From NCBI RefSeq assembly GCF_039634365.2, contig NZ_CP155079.2:5208001-5272000 (forward strand): a stretch of DNA of 64,000 nucleotides, written 5' to 3'. This DNA is from Mucilaginibacter sp. PAMB04168. GTDB taxonomy: Bacteria > Bacteroidota > Bacteroidia > Sphingobacteriales > Sphingobacteriaceae. This document shows positions 1-8,887 of this stretch, piece by piece; the stretch's first letter is position 1, and every line of letters starts with the position of its first letter. The notes under the pieces were generated by a model, which saw only the letters and a list, made by a program, of their open reading frames with translations, had not been told where the DNA came from and did no database searches. Position numbers and translations under genes: made by a program.

Positions 1-44
1 AGTGCTATCGGCCATAACAATAGTAATAAAAGCGCTTTCTTCAT
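1..44 (-). CDS. Start of an exported protein, cut by the window edge
   Basis: An ATG at 44 opens a frame that reads MKKALFITIVMADST before the window ends. The Lys-Lys start followed by hydrophobic residues looks like a signal peptide. It begins one base after the stop codon of the actin-like gene, so it is probably the fifth gene of the operon. Nothing can be said about its function from 14 codons. Confidence 0.5.
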   Translation of the reverse strand, partial: MKKALLLLLLWPIA

Positions 45-45
45 G

Positions 46-3000
46 TTAAACACTTTTTTCTTTAATCGCTTCATGAGCAATAAATTTGGACATTTCGATC
101 AGCGAGGTGTTAAAAGCAAAAAAGAACGGTGAATCATTTACCGGGCTTTGCATGTCTTTCTCCTCCAGTGCTGATTTATAGCTATTTCTCAGTGTACCTG
201 TGAGGAGATAGCTTTCAGGCTGCTTAGGGTCGATGAAGAATGAGCGGTATTTGGCCAGATTATTAATATTTAAGGACCTTTCACAACCTTTAATAATATC
301 TGCATTTCCAAAGAAAAGATCCAGAAAATGTACCGCGTTTGCCAGAACACTTTTGTATTCCTCCCCCGGCTCTAAAAAATCATTATAGATACTTTGACCA
401 CTTTTCAAAAGAGATGGGTCGAGTAAACCCAAATAGATTTCCGTCTCAGTCCGGATGGTCATTTCATCCTTACTTTGGAAAGAGTGGTCATCCTCAAAAA
501 TATTGGTTACATCCTTTTTTAACGGTTTGGCAGCGTATATAACCGCTCCTTGGGCTGTGATCTCCTTGGGCTTAGGATCCTGTTGTATCTGGAACGCCTC
601 ATTTGCCGGCAGGGACGAAAAAAGTTTTAGTGCCTTCACCGTGAACATTTTTAAATGCTCCTTGGAATCAAAGATCAAAGAAATATACTCGCTGCCTTTA
701 CCGGAAAAGCTCAGTGTTTTCGGCAAGGCCAGAGGTTTTTGCTTGCAGCTCTGCGCAACATAGTACAGTAAGGACGTGTAATGAAGCAGCAAAGGAATTT
801 TTAGCTCTTTACATTCGGAAAAGATCTGTTTAAAATTATAGTCTTTTTCACCAAAAAGATAACTTACAACATCTTCTGTGCGATTGTTCTTTTCCTTCAG
901 TATGTTTTTTAGTTTCTCATGGTTGTTTTTGTTTTTTGATTCCAGTAGATGAAGGAAAAACAGTACAAAACCATTATCCTGCGGATCGAAATCATCAGAC
1001 ACGCTTCCCCATAGTTGCTTACCTGCAAACTTAATGGAGTTACAATAACAAAGAAGTACTTTTTCCTCCCTTTCATTAATGTTGTTCACCAGCACAATGT
1101 CTGAGGTACCGCCGCCGACATCGATATTGCAGTAAATATCATGTTTAATACTGCTGTCCGTCTTCTGCAATTTGTAATAGGGTGCAATAGATTCCGTCAC
1201 CTCGACCAGACGTTCATTAGGATCGTCACTACCGCCAGAAATATTGAAGATAGCATTCATCTCCTCTGAAAAGTACCCCATCAAATCCTTTTTTAGAGTG
1301 CTGTCCATGCTGGTAGGATAGGACATCGCAATTTTTAACAGGTCCAGATTGCAGGTTGGCTTATTATTCAGCAGTGCATGGCTTCTGATCATCAGTAATA
1401 ATTGCCTGAAAAAAGCTTTGACCCTGTTCTGCTTCTCAACATCATTCAGGTTGGACTCCAACTGCCATTTTAGGTCTGTTTGATATCCTTCATTGAAGAC
1501 TAAAATGTCTCTATCGATACTGAACCCGATATTGATTTCACTGAACAGGTTTGGCCGGGCGTTTTCCTTGAAAGATCTGCTTTCAAATGTCGCTGTCCGG
1601 AAAGGAAATACAGTAGTCGCACCTTTATGCCGGCCCACTTGGAATGGCGCGAACTCCCTAAGCGAAATTACCTTCGCCGCATCCACATCTGCACCAAAGG
1701 CTGTATAATCCTTATAATCCACAGCGCCATCCTGTTCACTAATGGTCTGCGGCTTGTTCAGCATTGTCATGAACATATTGCCATCATTAATCTCGAATGG
1801 CTTGATCTCAACAGCCTTGTGATCCCTCACGTAAGCATACTCGATATGCGTATTAGAAGTGCCGAAGTCTATTGCATAAACATATTCCTCCGTGCCATTA
1901 GATGCTGGTTTGAATTTGGGGATGATCAGGCCGCTTTGACTGCCACTGTTTTTATTGAATAATAACTGTATTAGTTCAAATGACTCCCTGACCTGGTAAT
2001 ATGTGGTTTTCATATTCAGATCACCGTAATTTGACCGGTTCAAAGGTTGTGAGGGAACGGTATCGATGCCCGTTTTCTTCAGAAAACGCAGGCCGGAAAG
2101 TGGATCACCGTCATTCGTTTTTTCATAAGAGGCTACGGTATAACTGTTAATATATTTTAAATGAGTTTCCTCCGCCCGGATAAACGGAAAAATGCCCAGA
2201 ATTCCCTGATAGGCTACAAAAGGATATTTTTCCCGATCTTCTTCACTACCAGCTACTGGGTCTTTTTTATAAGTCTGCTTAAGTGTAATGGTCCGCTTCT
2301 GCATCGTTGGGCCTGTGATTGGTATCTCCAGTTGTACAGTGAGCTCAGGCTCCGCACCGACGTAAGGCAGACGGCGGCTGACTTTGACATACCGGCTCAA
2401 CATTTCCACTGGAAAGAACTGGAAAAAGAGGGGCTTGAGTGGCAGGAGAAAATTCTGCCCCTCGATCAGGGTCTCAAAGCGTTCGCCGTCCAGTTCATAT
2501 CCAGGTAAGGTTACCAGGCTTTTCTCAAAGATATCAAATTTAGACAGGAACGGGTACTGGATACTGTCGATACCTGGAAGCTCCCGGGTTCTGATCTCTT
2601 CGATCGTTGTTTCCGGATAGGCCAGCCCGCTCACCATGATCTTGTTTGACCAAAGGTTGGAGGGTGATGTATATTGGCCGTCCATATCCATATTGCTGTA
2701 CAAGAACAGCGGCGTAAGCCCTTTTCCTAAATATGGTGAACCTGCTGGCAGGTCGAGTTTGAAATCACTGGCACGGTCAATCTTGGTCTGATAGTCCGCC
2801 GCACTGATCTGCTGGATGCGTACCCCGCCAGCGGTTAAAGGAATGTCAGTCCCGAAATAGATATCCTGGAGTTCTACGGCAGGTGTGTCGAACCTCCCAG
2901 GATCGGCCCGCTCGTGCTGCTTACGGGTATTGATCACATACTCATGGAAAGCTTCAAAAGAATGAATCGCCCCCGACTGTCTCATCAATTCCTCGACGAA

Positions 3001-3630
3001 CCAAATGAACGAAGCATCGCGTTCATGCAGCTGTTTATAATGGCCAGCAAACAATGGCTCATTGCTGGTTAGTCCATAGATATTGCGGAAAGCTTTTTCA
3101 GCCTTTTTTCGTCTAAAATTGGGAGATGTAAACACGAAAGTGAAAGGTGAAGTCCCGCCAATCAGGATCTCTTTATGTCCTTCTTTATAATAAATAAGCG
3201 TGATTTCCAGCTTTTGGCTGAATTGTTTTTGTGAGGCGGCTTGCCTGAATGACTCATGTAGCAACTGATGCCCATGATCTCTGCCGAAAAATTGAGGATT
3301 TGAAGGATCGAAAGACCATTTCTCAAACCGGAACAAATTGCTATTGGACCCGCTTTTATACAAAAGTTCCAGCAAATCCAAAGATTCAGACACCAGGCCG
3401 GCATAGATCCCCTTGCTTGTCGAGCTGTCTGTTGTTGCCATCAGCTGATATGCTGTCTTGAACAGAAACATTCTAGCAACGGGCGTTGGGATAGATGACC
3501 CCGCTGATGATGACAACACGTCAGTTTTATCTTTGACGGCAATGATATCCGTTGAAGTTATTTTTGATGATGGTTTCCAATGCAGTATATTACTGCTGGA
3601 TCCTTTATGAAATCTGAAGATATGTGGCAT
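46..3630 (-). CDS. Large protein with actin/Hsp70-like ATPase domain
   Basis: About 1194 residues. I start it at the ATG at 3630, 8 nt after the stop of the tubulin-like gene, not at the longer in-frame start at 3669, which lies inside that gene. The first ~580 residues match nothing I recognise and show no signal peptide. From about residue 585 there is an actin/Hsp70-type nucleotide-binding fold: phosphate-1 motif AIDFGTSNTHIEY near 588, phosphate-2 motif NIDVGGGTSDIVLV near 838, and an adenosine-type motif LSFSGKGSEY near 977. Known members of this superfamily (DnaK, MreB, ParM, FtsA) hydrolyse ATP and either polymerise or act as switches. The pairing with a tubulin-like GTPase and a surface VWA-like lipoprotein suggests a cytoplasmic motor or scaffold, but that is inference. 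The ATPase fold is fairly sure; the role is unknown. Confidence 0.8.
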   Translation of the reverse strand: MPHIFRFHKGSSSNILHWKPSSKITSTDIIAVKDKTDVLSSSAGSSIPTPVARMFLFKTAYQLMATTDSSTSKGIYAGLVSESLDLLELLYKSGSNSNLFRFEKWSFDPSNPQFFGRDHGHQLLHESFRQAASQKQFSQKLEITLIYYKEGHKEILIGGTSPFTFVFTSPNFRRKKAEKAFRNIYGLTSNEPLFAGHYKQLHERDASFIWFVEELMRQSGAIHSFEAFHEYVINTRKQHERADPGRFDTPAVELQDIYFGTDIPLTAGGVRIQQISAADYQTKIDRASDFKLDLPAGSPYLGKGLTPLFLYSNMDMDGQYTSPSNLWSNKIMVSGLAYPETTIEEIRTRELPGIDSIQYPFLSKFDIFEKSLVTLPGYELDGERFETLIEGQNFLLPLKPLFFQFFPVEMLSRYVKVSRRLPYVGAEPELTVQLEIPITGPTMQKRTITLKQTYKKDPVAGSEEDREKYPFVAYQGILGIFPFIRAEETHLKYINSYTVASYEKTNDGDPLSGLRFLKKTGIDTVPSQPLNRSNYGDLNMKTTYYQVRESFELIQLLFNKNSGSQSGLIIPKFKPASNGTEEYVYAIDFGTSNTHIEYAYVRDHKAVEIKPFEINDGNMFMTMLNKPQTISEQDGAVDYKDYTAFGADVDAAKVISLREFAPFQVGRHKGATTVFPFRTATFESRSFKENARPNLFSEINIGFSIDRDILVFNEGYQTDLKWQLESNLNDVEKQNRVKAFFRQLLLMIRSHALLNNKPTCNLDLLKIAMSYPTSMDSTLKKDLMGYFSEEMNAIFNISGGSDDPNERLVEVTESIAPYYKLQKTDSSIKHDIYCNIDVGGGTSDIVLVNNINEREEKVLLCYCNSIKFAGKQLWGSVSDDFDPQDNGFVLFFLHLLESKNKNNHEKLKNILKEKNNRTEDVVSYLFGEKDYNFKQIFSECKELKIPLLLHYTSLLYYVAQSCKQKPLALPKTLSFSGKGSEYISLIFDSKEHLKMFTVKALKLFSSLPANEAFQIQQDPKPKEITAQGAVIYAAKPLKKDVTNIFEDDHSFQSKDEMTIRTETEIYLGLLDPSLLKSGQSIYNDFLEPGEEYKSVLANAVHFLDLFFGNADIIKGCERSLNINNLAKYRSFFIDPKQPESYLLTGTLRNSYKSALEEKDMQSPVNDSPFFFAFNTSLIEMSKFIAHEAIKEKSV

Positions 3631-3638
3631 GGTAATGA

Positions 3639-5114
3639 TTAAGGTAATTGTCCAAGTGCGGTTAAACATTCATTGGCTGTTTTATACAACATGTTCATGT
3701 ATTTCAGCGGCACAGCCAGATCCTTCGGTTCACTTGTTTCGATGGAGTTTAGGTGCTCTGCAACTTTTTTCAGGCTTAACCCCTTACTGAGCCAGCTGGT
3801 CTTAATTTCTTTACCAATCACCAGGTTATTCAGGTGTTCAGGGTCACGGAAATTGAAAGACTGAAAAGCTCGGCCATTGTCAGCACTGCTCATTTCTTCA
3901 GCGCTCCACTGCTTGAACTCTTCAAAAAAGGTCAAAAGCTTATGGTATTCATTGGGTATCCCCATGGCCGCGGCAATATTGAGCTCTTTGGCTTTGTAAA
4001 ATGTATTATCGGTAAGTTGCGGAATCATTTTTGTGGCGATTTGAGCCGCATATGCGAAGCGGATCATTGGACCAATCAACTGTTCCTTAGTCGGCAAGCT
4101 AAAATGACTGATGTTCATCGGATTGATATCCCCTTCCACGCCAAATTCGTAGCATCGGTTTTCTTCCAACTCAATGTCAGCTTTTCCGATAAAGTCGATT
4201 GCCGCACTGGCTGCCAGCAATTCAACCACGTGACCATTATTGATCTGTTCCCGGCCACCTTCTACATTTGGCAAGGTACCTGACTGATTATGGTCGGCTA
4301 TGTAATACAGCGCGTTGATTGAGCTGATTGCATCATCATTTGCATAGTAGGACAACGCAGCCTTAGTCTTCGTATTGAAAAGCGAGGAATTGATCGCACT
4401 ACCTTCATTAGAATCGACGTTAAAGTAAGGCATGACGGTGATTGCGCCTAACTTGGCCCTGGCAAGGTTTGGGTTTTTAGATTGACGGATCAGATTGACG
4501 AGCGTCGGAAATCCGGAAGACCCTGTTCCACCGAAAATGGAACTGATGATGAAGACCCGATCCTGATCTGTAAAGCTGCTTTCTAGGTTCTTAAACTGCT
4601 GAGAGTTTTTCAGATCATTAAAGACTACACTGCCGATATTAGGATTCCCTTTGAAGCCTACGGTGAGATTTAAGTATAACTCCGGAAAATCCTGATCATT
4701 CGCCGAATCGTTATACATCAATTCCAGCACATCCTTATTTACCTGGCTTAAGCCGTTATAATTTACAAATTTGGCGAACGTGTCATTGTTATTCTGAAAA
4801 TCGAACTGCAAGTCAATATCCGCAGCATCTGTTGATCCTGCCTCCAATCTGCTGAACGATTTGATCTTGGTGTTAAAGAAGGTATCCGTTCTTGAAGTGG
4901 CACCGGGATCAATGAAGGTTTTCCGGATAGCATAGTAATTGCGGAATACCTCTCGGGTTCTTGCTGTATCTCCATTGTGCGCGTCCATGTCAATGATCAC
5001 AGGAACCACTTCCAGTGATGGGTTATCAAACTTGACACCACTGGCCATTAACATAGCTAATGACCGCAGTACCCTGGATCCGGTACCGCCTATTCCAAAT
5101 ATAAATACACGCAT
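3639..5114 (-). CDS. Tubulin-like GTPase (Tubulin_2-type)
   Basis: 491 residues. The N-terminus MRVFIFGIGGTGSRVLRSL is a Rossmann-like nucleotide-binding start, and IFGGTGSSGFPTLVNLIRQ near residue 195 is the glycine-rich signature loop that contacts the nucleotide phosphates in FtsZ and tubulin. The arrangement fits the prokaryotic tubulin-like proteins usually labelled Tubulin_2 rather than cell-division FtsZ: there is no FtsZ-type conserved C-terminal tail and the gene is not in a dcw cluster. It lies 3 nt after a small membrane-protein gene and 8 nt before the actin-like gene, so the products are probably made together. Whether it polymerises cannot be told from sequence. Fold assignment good, function unknown. 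Confidence 0.8.
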   Translation of the reverse strand: MRVFIFGIGGTGSRVLRSLAMLMASGVKFDNPSLEVVPVIIDMDAHNGDTARTREVFRNYYAIRKTFIDPGATSRTDTFFNTKIKSFSRLEAGSTDAADIDLQFDFQNNNDTFAKFVNYNGLSQVNKDVLELMYNDSANDQDFPELYLNLTVGFKGNPNIGSVVFNDLKNSQQFKNLESSFTDQDRVFIISSIFGGTGSSGFPTLVNLIRQSKNPNLARAKLGAITVMPYFNVDSNEGSAINSSLFNTKTKAALSYYANDDAISSINALYYIADHNQSGTLPNVEGGREQINNGHVVELLAASAAIDFIGKADIELEENRCYEFGVEGDINPMNISHFSLPTKEQLIGPMIRFAYAAQIATKMIPQLTDNTFYKAKELNIAAAMGIPNEYHKLLTFFEEFKQWSAEEMSSADNGRAFQSFNFRDPEHLNNLVIGKEIKTSWLSKGLSLKKVAEHLNSIETSEPKDLAVPLKYMNMLYKTANECLTALGQLP

Positions 5115-5117
5115 AGC

Positions 5118-5501
5118 TTAAAAAGGGGTTCTTTTGGAGTATATAGAGAAGTTCTTGAATAAAAAGGAAAGAGCAATAAAGAAAACCGCCGCATACAATG
5201 CGTTGAATAAGGCAAACCGGATTAGATAGCCATCCACAAGACCCAGTGTTCCTTTTGCAGATAGGAAAGCAAGTACAAAGCCGGTCACTGCGCAGAAAAC
5301 GATGGTTCCCCCCCAATGAACATTATTAAACCAGATCATTCGCCACCGGCCCAGCGCTACATAGAACAACAGACAAAATATTACTGCAGCCAGAAAAGTC
5401 AGCAATCCTACCGAACTGAATATCTGTTCTTCGTAGGCCGGAAAATCCGGATTTGAACCACAAACGATCTCATAGATCGTAGAAAAGAGAGAAGATAACA
5501 T
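5118..5501 (-). CDS. Small multi-span membrane protein
   Basis: 127 residues with about four hydrophobic stretches (around residues 30-50, 60-80, 88-105 and 100-118) and almost no soluble part. It starts two nt after the lipoprotein stop and ends 3 nt before the tubulin-like start. No family recognised. Its place in the operon suggests it links the surface lipoprotein to the cytoplasmic tubulin- and actin-like proteins, but this rests only on gene order. Confidence 0.7.
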   Translation of the reverse strand: MLSSLFSTIYEIVCGSNPDFPAYEEQIFSSVGLLTFLAAVIFCLLFYVALGRWRMIWFNNVHWGGTIVFCAVTGFVLAFLSAKGTLGLVDGYLIRFALFNALYAAVFFIALSFLFKNFSIYSKRTPF

Positions 5502-5503
5502 AC

Positions 5504-6838
5504 TTATTTATTTAACTGAATCGAGAATTCGAGATAGTTTTTATTTCTAGTTTCATAAGCCTCCTTCACCCCTTCGATCAGATATTTAAAAGCAAAGGTT
5601 TGAGGATTGTGGGGGTCCAGGAAGCGGTCATCATCTATCGACCAGGACTGATACCAGCTATCATATTGTAAGGGTAGACTCAAAGTGATTCTGGCATTGG
5701 ACAGGGTCTGGGAACCCACCGAGAAAAGCAGGACATGGCTTGCTCGTTCGATCACACTCATCTGCTGATCACCTGCTATCTTTGAACGGTCGAAATCCTC
5801 TTTTTTAACAATTTTGACTGCGGCTGAACAACCTTTTAAAGTCAGCTGTACATTTTTGTTAAAATAGCTGGTTTGCTGTACATAACCCGGTAGTGTACTT
5901 AGATCCACTGCGACCGCAAAACGCAGCGAATCTTTTGAAGGAATCTCTACATCCTTTAGGATTGAATCCACACCATCTTTCTTCCACGAACCATGTTTTC
6001 CGGCACTATAGAATAGGTCAAACCGGTTGACCGTACTATCCAGCAGTCCGAAATGAAGTGCCTGAAGCGGCTGAAAGCTGGAAATATCGGTTAGCTGTTT
6101 CTCAAAATCCTTCAGTACATCTCTGTGACCAATCACCCAAATATAGAACGGGCGGGGAGTACCATTCAGTTTCGTTTTGACGTTACGATAATCGTAATAG
6201 GTACCGTAAAATTTAGACGTGAAGGCAAAAATACTGACTGCCTGCCCCCTTTTTTTGAGCTCCGCAAAGGTGGAAAAGATATTATTCTTGAGTGCTCCGG
6301 GAGCTGCATCCCGGTTGATTTCAGGGTTGGCTTTGATTGCGGCATCGGGAAAGGACAGGATGCAGTCAGAAACTAAAAATGATACATGACTGGAGTCAGT
6401 ATTAGCAGCAATTGAACTAAGGAATTTATGTAGCTGCGAACTCCTAGAAACGGCCGGCCTGGTGATGGCGATGTCTGTACTGAACTTTTCGACACTGTTT
6501 TTATACCGTACCGGTGAATCTGCCAAAAAATAGATTTGTACTGGTTTTATGTTTTTGTCCACCTTTATGGCCAGATCCGAAATGATATTTTTGAACTCAG
6601 CATTTTTTAAATAATAGCCGCCCATACTAGCCGATGTTTCTAGGTAAATATTAACGCCGGTTATAACGCGCTTAACCGGGCATCCATCAGGTGTTTTTGC
6701 ATAAACATATCGGCAGCTATCGATAGCGTCGGCCTTGCCGTCCTTGTCTGAATCGACCACTTTTTTTGTGGTACACGAATACAGCAGAAGTAAACAACCG
6801 AATATAAGGCTGAGAAGAAATGAATTTAGCTTAAACAT
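5504..6838 (-). CDS. Lipoprotein with TSP3-like and VWA-like parts
   Basis: 444 residues. The signal peptide ends in the lipobox LYSC at about residue 22, so the mature protein should be lipid-anchored in the envelope. Next comes an Asp-rich calcium-binding stretch, DSDKDGKADAIDSC, like thrombospondin type-3 repeats of OmpA-type proteins. The rest begins with VNIYLETSASMGGYY, which resembles the MIDAS metal loop of von Willebrand A domains (DxSxS) with the first Asp replaced by Glu. It is the first gene of the operon with the membrane, tubulin-like and actin-like genes, all spaced by a few bases. A ligand-binding or adhesive sensor outside the cell is a reasonable guess. The lipoprotein call is strong, VWA moderate. 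Confidence 0.75.
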   Translation of the reverse strand: MFKLNSFLLSLIFGCLLLLYSCTTKKVVDSDKDGKADAIDSCRYVYAKTPDGCPVKRVITGVNIYLETSASMGGYYLKNAEFKNIISDLAIKVDKNIKPVQIYFLADSPVRYKNSVEKFSTDIAITRPAVSRSSQLHKFLSSIAANTDSSHVSFLVSDCILSFPDAAIKANPEINRDAAPGALKNNIFSTFAELKKRGQAVSIFAFTSKFYGTYYDYRNVKTKLNGTPRPFYIWVIGHRDVLKDFEKQLTDISSFQPLQALHFGLLDSTVNRFDLFYSAGKHGSWKKDGVDSILKDVEIPSKDSLRFAVAVDLSTLPGYVQQTSYFNKNVQLTLKGCSAAVKIVKKEDFDRSKIAGDQQMSVIERASHVLLFSVGSQTLSNARITLSLPLQYDSWYQSWSIDDDRFLDPHNPQTFAFKYLIEGVKEAYETRNKNYLEFSIQLNK

Positions 6839-6938
6839 GGCAATGCTGAATTGTGATTAGGTTTAGGGTATTTTATTCGTGATTGTTTCATATGTCCGGA
6901 ATAGTCAGTAGGCATAATCATCTGTTAACTGTTTACAC

Positions 6939-7151
6939 TTAATACTCCAATTTGCAAGGTGTTTTCCCTGTCTTTTTTGCTTTTTCTACAGTCGTTTTCC
7001 GAATGCGGTACGAACAATTGCTCAGTCCCCGGCAGGTCTGACTGTTGTGGTATCTTTTGGCATTTGGACTATCGCATATATAGACCGATGCTGAATCAGT
7101 ACACGCGCCGTTTGCAAAGCCCAGGTACAAATAGATAATCAATGTTTTCAT
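6939..7151 (-). CDS. Small exported Cys-rich protein
   Basis: 70 residues from the ATG at 7151, four nt after the stop of the YidD-like gene. A short hydrophobic start is followed by a compact domain, YICDSPNAKRYHNSQTCRGL, then a Lys-rich end with two further Cys. The CDS-x-AKRYH-x(5)-CRGL pattern recurs in small hypothetical proteins of Bacteroidota, as I recall them, and the spaced Cys/His residues suggest metal binding. No function is known to me. Last gene of a four-gene cluster. Confidence 0.6.
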   Translation of the reverse strand: MKTLIIYLYLGFANGACTDSASVYICDSPNAKRYHNSQTCRGLSNCSYRIRKTTVEKAKKTGKTPCKLEY

Positions 7152-7155
7152 GCTT

Positions 7156-7488
7156 CTAGTGCATCGCCGGAACTTCATCACTATCAGGCAAAGACTTCCT
7201 ATCCGGCCAACTAATTAAAAAGCGCTCCGCTATATCTCCTGCACCGATGACGTCTCCGCCCGGTAAGATCATAGCTTTACCATTGATTGCGCAATCGATG
7301 ATCTGATAGCCACCACGGCAATTTAAAAAGCGGTATCTGAAGGCGGTGAGACCTTGCCATAACCCTCGTTCCTGGGTAACGCTGTATACATGCCGGGAAC
7401 AACTCGTCCTAAAAAGGCATTTTCTTCTTTGATCTTTAGGAATGGCCAGCCAGTAAAACCGGATAAAAAGCATCAATAGATGTTTCAT
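7156..7488 (-). CDS. YidD-like membrane insertion factor
   Basis: 110 residues from the ATG at 7488. The core IRFYWLAIP followed by CLFRTSCSRHVYSV and then GLWQGLTAFRYRFLNC matches the YidD family (haemolytic domain), whose consensus is RFYQ...CRF.PTCS.Y...G...G......R...C. In most bacteria yidD sits between rnpA and yidC and helps membrane protein insertion. Here it is a divergent copy in an accessory cluster of tiny genes, with a ~40-residue C-terminal extension. Its start overlaps the stop of the preceding gene (ATGA), so translation is probably coupled. Confidence 0.75.
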   Translation of the reverse strand: MKHLLMLFIRFYWLAIPKDQRRKCLFRTSCSRHVYSVTQERGLWQGLTAFRYRFLNCRGGYQIIDCAINGKAMILPGGDVIGAGDIAERFLISWPDRKSLPDSDEVPAMH

Positions 7489-7724
7489 GTACCTACTCTG
7501 CTGAAGATAACCATCTGATAAGATGACATATATCCTGGCTTGGCTCCAATGCCAAAACATCCGTCATCAGGTTGGATGAACGTCGACACACTTTCCAGCC
7601 GGATGTACTCCCATCCATCGGTGGTGTACTTGGTAATAAGCGTTTCCAGCTGTTCTGCTACAGTGTTGCCGGACTCTTTTTGCTGATTTAATGTCGCCGT
7701 AAAAGGGACTACTTTATATTGCAT
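7485..7724 (-). CDS. DUF4177-like small protein
   Basis: 79 residues from MQYKVVPFTATL at 7724. The layout MQYKVVPF...L...I..Y..DGWEYIRLESV resembles DUF4177-type proteins, which are short alpha/beta proteins of unknown function. It lies 10 nt after the preceding Cys/His-rich gene and overlaps the YidD-like start by four bases. The longer in-frame start upstream would overlap the previous gene and is less likely. Confidence 0.6.
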   Translation of the reverse strand: MQYKVVPFTATLNQQKESGNTVAEQLETLITKYTTDGWEYIRLESVSTFIQPDDGCFGIGAKPGYMSSYQMVIFSRVGT

Positions 7725-7734
7725 ACTGGCAGGC

Positions 7735-7941
7735 TTAGCTTTTATGACAGGTAGGTGAACAGAAATAGCAACCATCTACTTTGACGTAGTGATTTTTTGC
7801 TGCAGATACCGCGCTTGCACAGGTATGGTATTCTCCCAAATAAATTCTATTAGCTGATAATGGTAAGAACCGGCAGTTCTCGTCATGCACTTCATGGTCG
7901 CCGTTGGCTTGCGCCTGTGTATTTACGTAATATTTTTTCAT
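7735..7941 (-). CDS. Small Cys/His-rich protein
   Basis: 68 residues: MKKYYVNTQAQANGDHEVH then Cys residues in DENCRF, HTCAS, DGCYFCS and TCHKS. The five Cys and several His suggest a zinc-binding fold. Proteins of this pattern are common as lone hypotheticals in Bacteroidota; no function known to me. First gene of the four-gene cluster that runs to 6939. Confidence 0.65.
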   Translation of the reverse strand: MKKYYVNTQAQANGDHEVHDENCRFLPLSANRIYLGEYHTCASAVSAAKNHYVKVDGCYFCSPTCHKS

Positions 7942-8214
7942 TGTTTTGGCTACTATTAATACCCAAAAGTAGATACCCTGAGTACTGCTATTTTACGGGA
8001 AACCGTAACCAATGAAATTTCTGTGAAAATTATAAATCAGTACATTAACTATTGCAAGGCCAAAATATAAGCTTGGCTGAATGAGATTAACGATTTGCCG
8101 AAGTTGGTGAATGGAGTCACAGGAACGCTGTTAGGTTCTTGCGCTTAAATCAATAGAGCAGGTAAACTTGGTGAGTATTGAGGTATTAAAATAGAATTGA
8201 AGAATGGCTTATGC
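7942..8214. other. Gap between the small-gene cluster and the response regulator
   Basis: About 270 bases with no gene I can support. It must hold the promoter of the four-gene cluster on the minus strand, but no TAnnTTTG box stands out. A short open stretch near 8093-8155 on the plus strand has no start codon and looks like chance or a remnant. Confidence 0.4.
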
Positions 8215-8880
8215 TCATATAAGGCCGGCATCTTTGCAGAAGGCAACAAGTTGCTCGTTTTTGGTGAAGTTGAAGCGGTCTTTGATCAGATTAAGTCTTT
8301 TTTCGATACTGCTCAGGCCAGATGGACTGATTTGCATTTTCTTTAGATATGGTGGAATATCCTTTTGCAGTATACCTTGTGCAAGCAAGGTGATGATAGC
8401 CGTATCGAAATCGTTAAAGTCATGCGCATTCTTTTGCTGTATCATTTGCCTTAGGTGAACAGGGAAATGCCGACGTCCCTGGAAGATGCGCTCTATAGCC
8501 ATTTTAAGTTCCTGAGCATCATGTCTTGCTTTACGCACGAAACCATCAATCCCCAACTCCTCGAAGAGTGGTTCTATCATTGCTGCACGGTGTTCGGCAG
8601 AGAAAACCAAAGTTTTTAGACCCGGTTGAATTTTACGGGCTGCTGCTATCAGTGCTGCACCTCCCGATAATTTTTGGGGATGAGTGTCTTCTTCAAAAAA
8701 GAGATCAGTAATCAGAAGGTCATAGTCATTCTTTTCATGATTTGCTTTCTGGATCATGGCTAAGGCCTCGTCACAGTAGTACACATACTTAAAATGTTTA
8801 ACGCCCAGATCTTCCAGGCTTTTGCGAACGGAGATGCTGGCACTTTCGTGGTCCTCCGCGATTAAAACGTTTGTAAACAT
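8215..8880 (-). CDS. Response regulator with LuxR-like output
   Basis: 221 residues from MFTNVLIAEDHES at 8880, 7 nt after the kinase stop; the longer in-frame start lies within the kinase gene. The receiver domain (about 1-125) has the acidic pocket in LIAEDHES, the phosphoacceptor Asp in DYDLLITDLFF and a conserved Lys in GFVRKARHD. The last ~70 residues contain a helix-turn-helix (GILQKDIPPYLKKMQISPSG) of the LuxR/GerE kind. It should be phosphorylated by the adjacent kinase and act on transcription. Confidence 0.85.
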   Translation of the reverse strand: MFTNVLIAEDHESASISVRKSLEDLGVKHFKYVYYCDEALAMIQKANHEKNDYDLLITDLFFEEDTHPQKLSGGAALIAAARKIQPGLKTLVFSAEHRAAMIEPLFEELGIDGFVRKARHDAQELKMAIERIFQGRRHFPVHLRQMIQQKNAHDFNDFDTAIITLLAQGILQKDIPPYLKKMQISPSGLSSIEKRLNLIKDRFNFTKNEQLVAFCKDAGLI

Positions 8881-8887
8881 AGGATAT

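Noticed and set aside
3639..3669. Longer start of the actin-like protein at 3669
   Set aside because: It lies inside the tubulin-like gene; the ATG at 3630 gives normal operon spacing.
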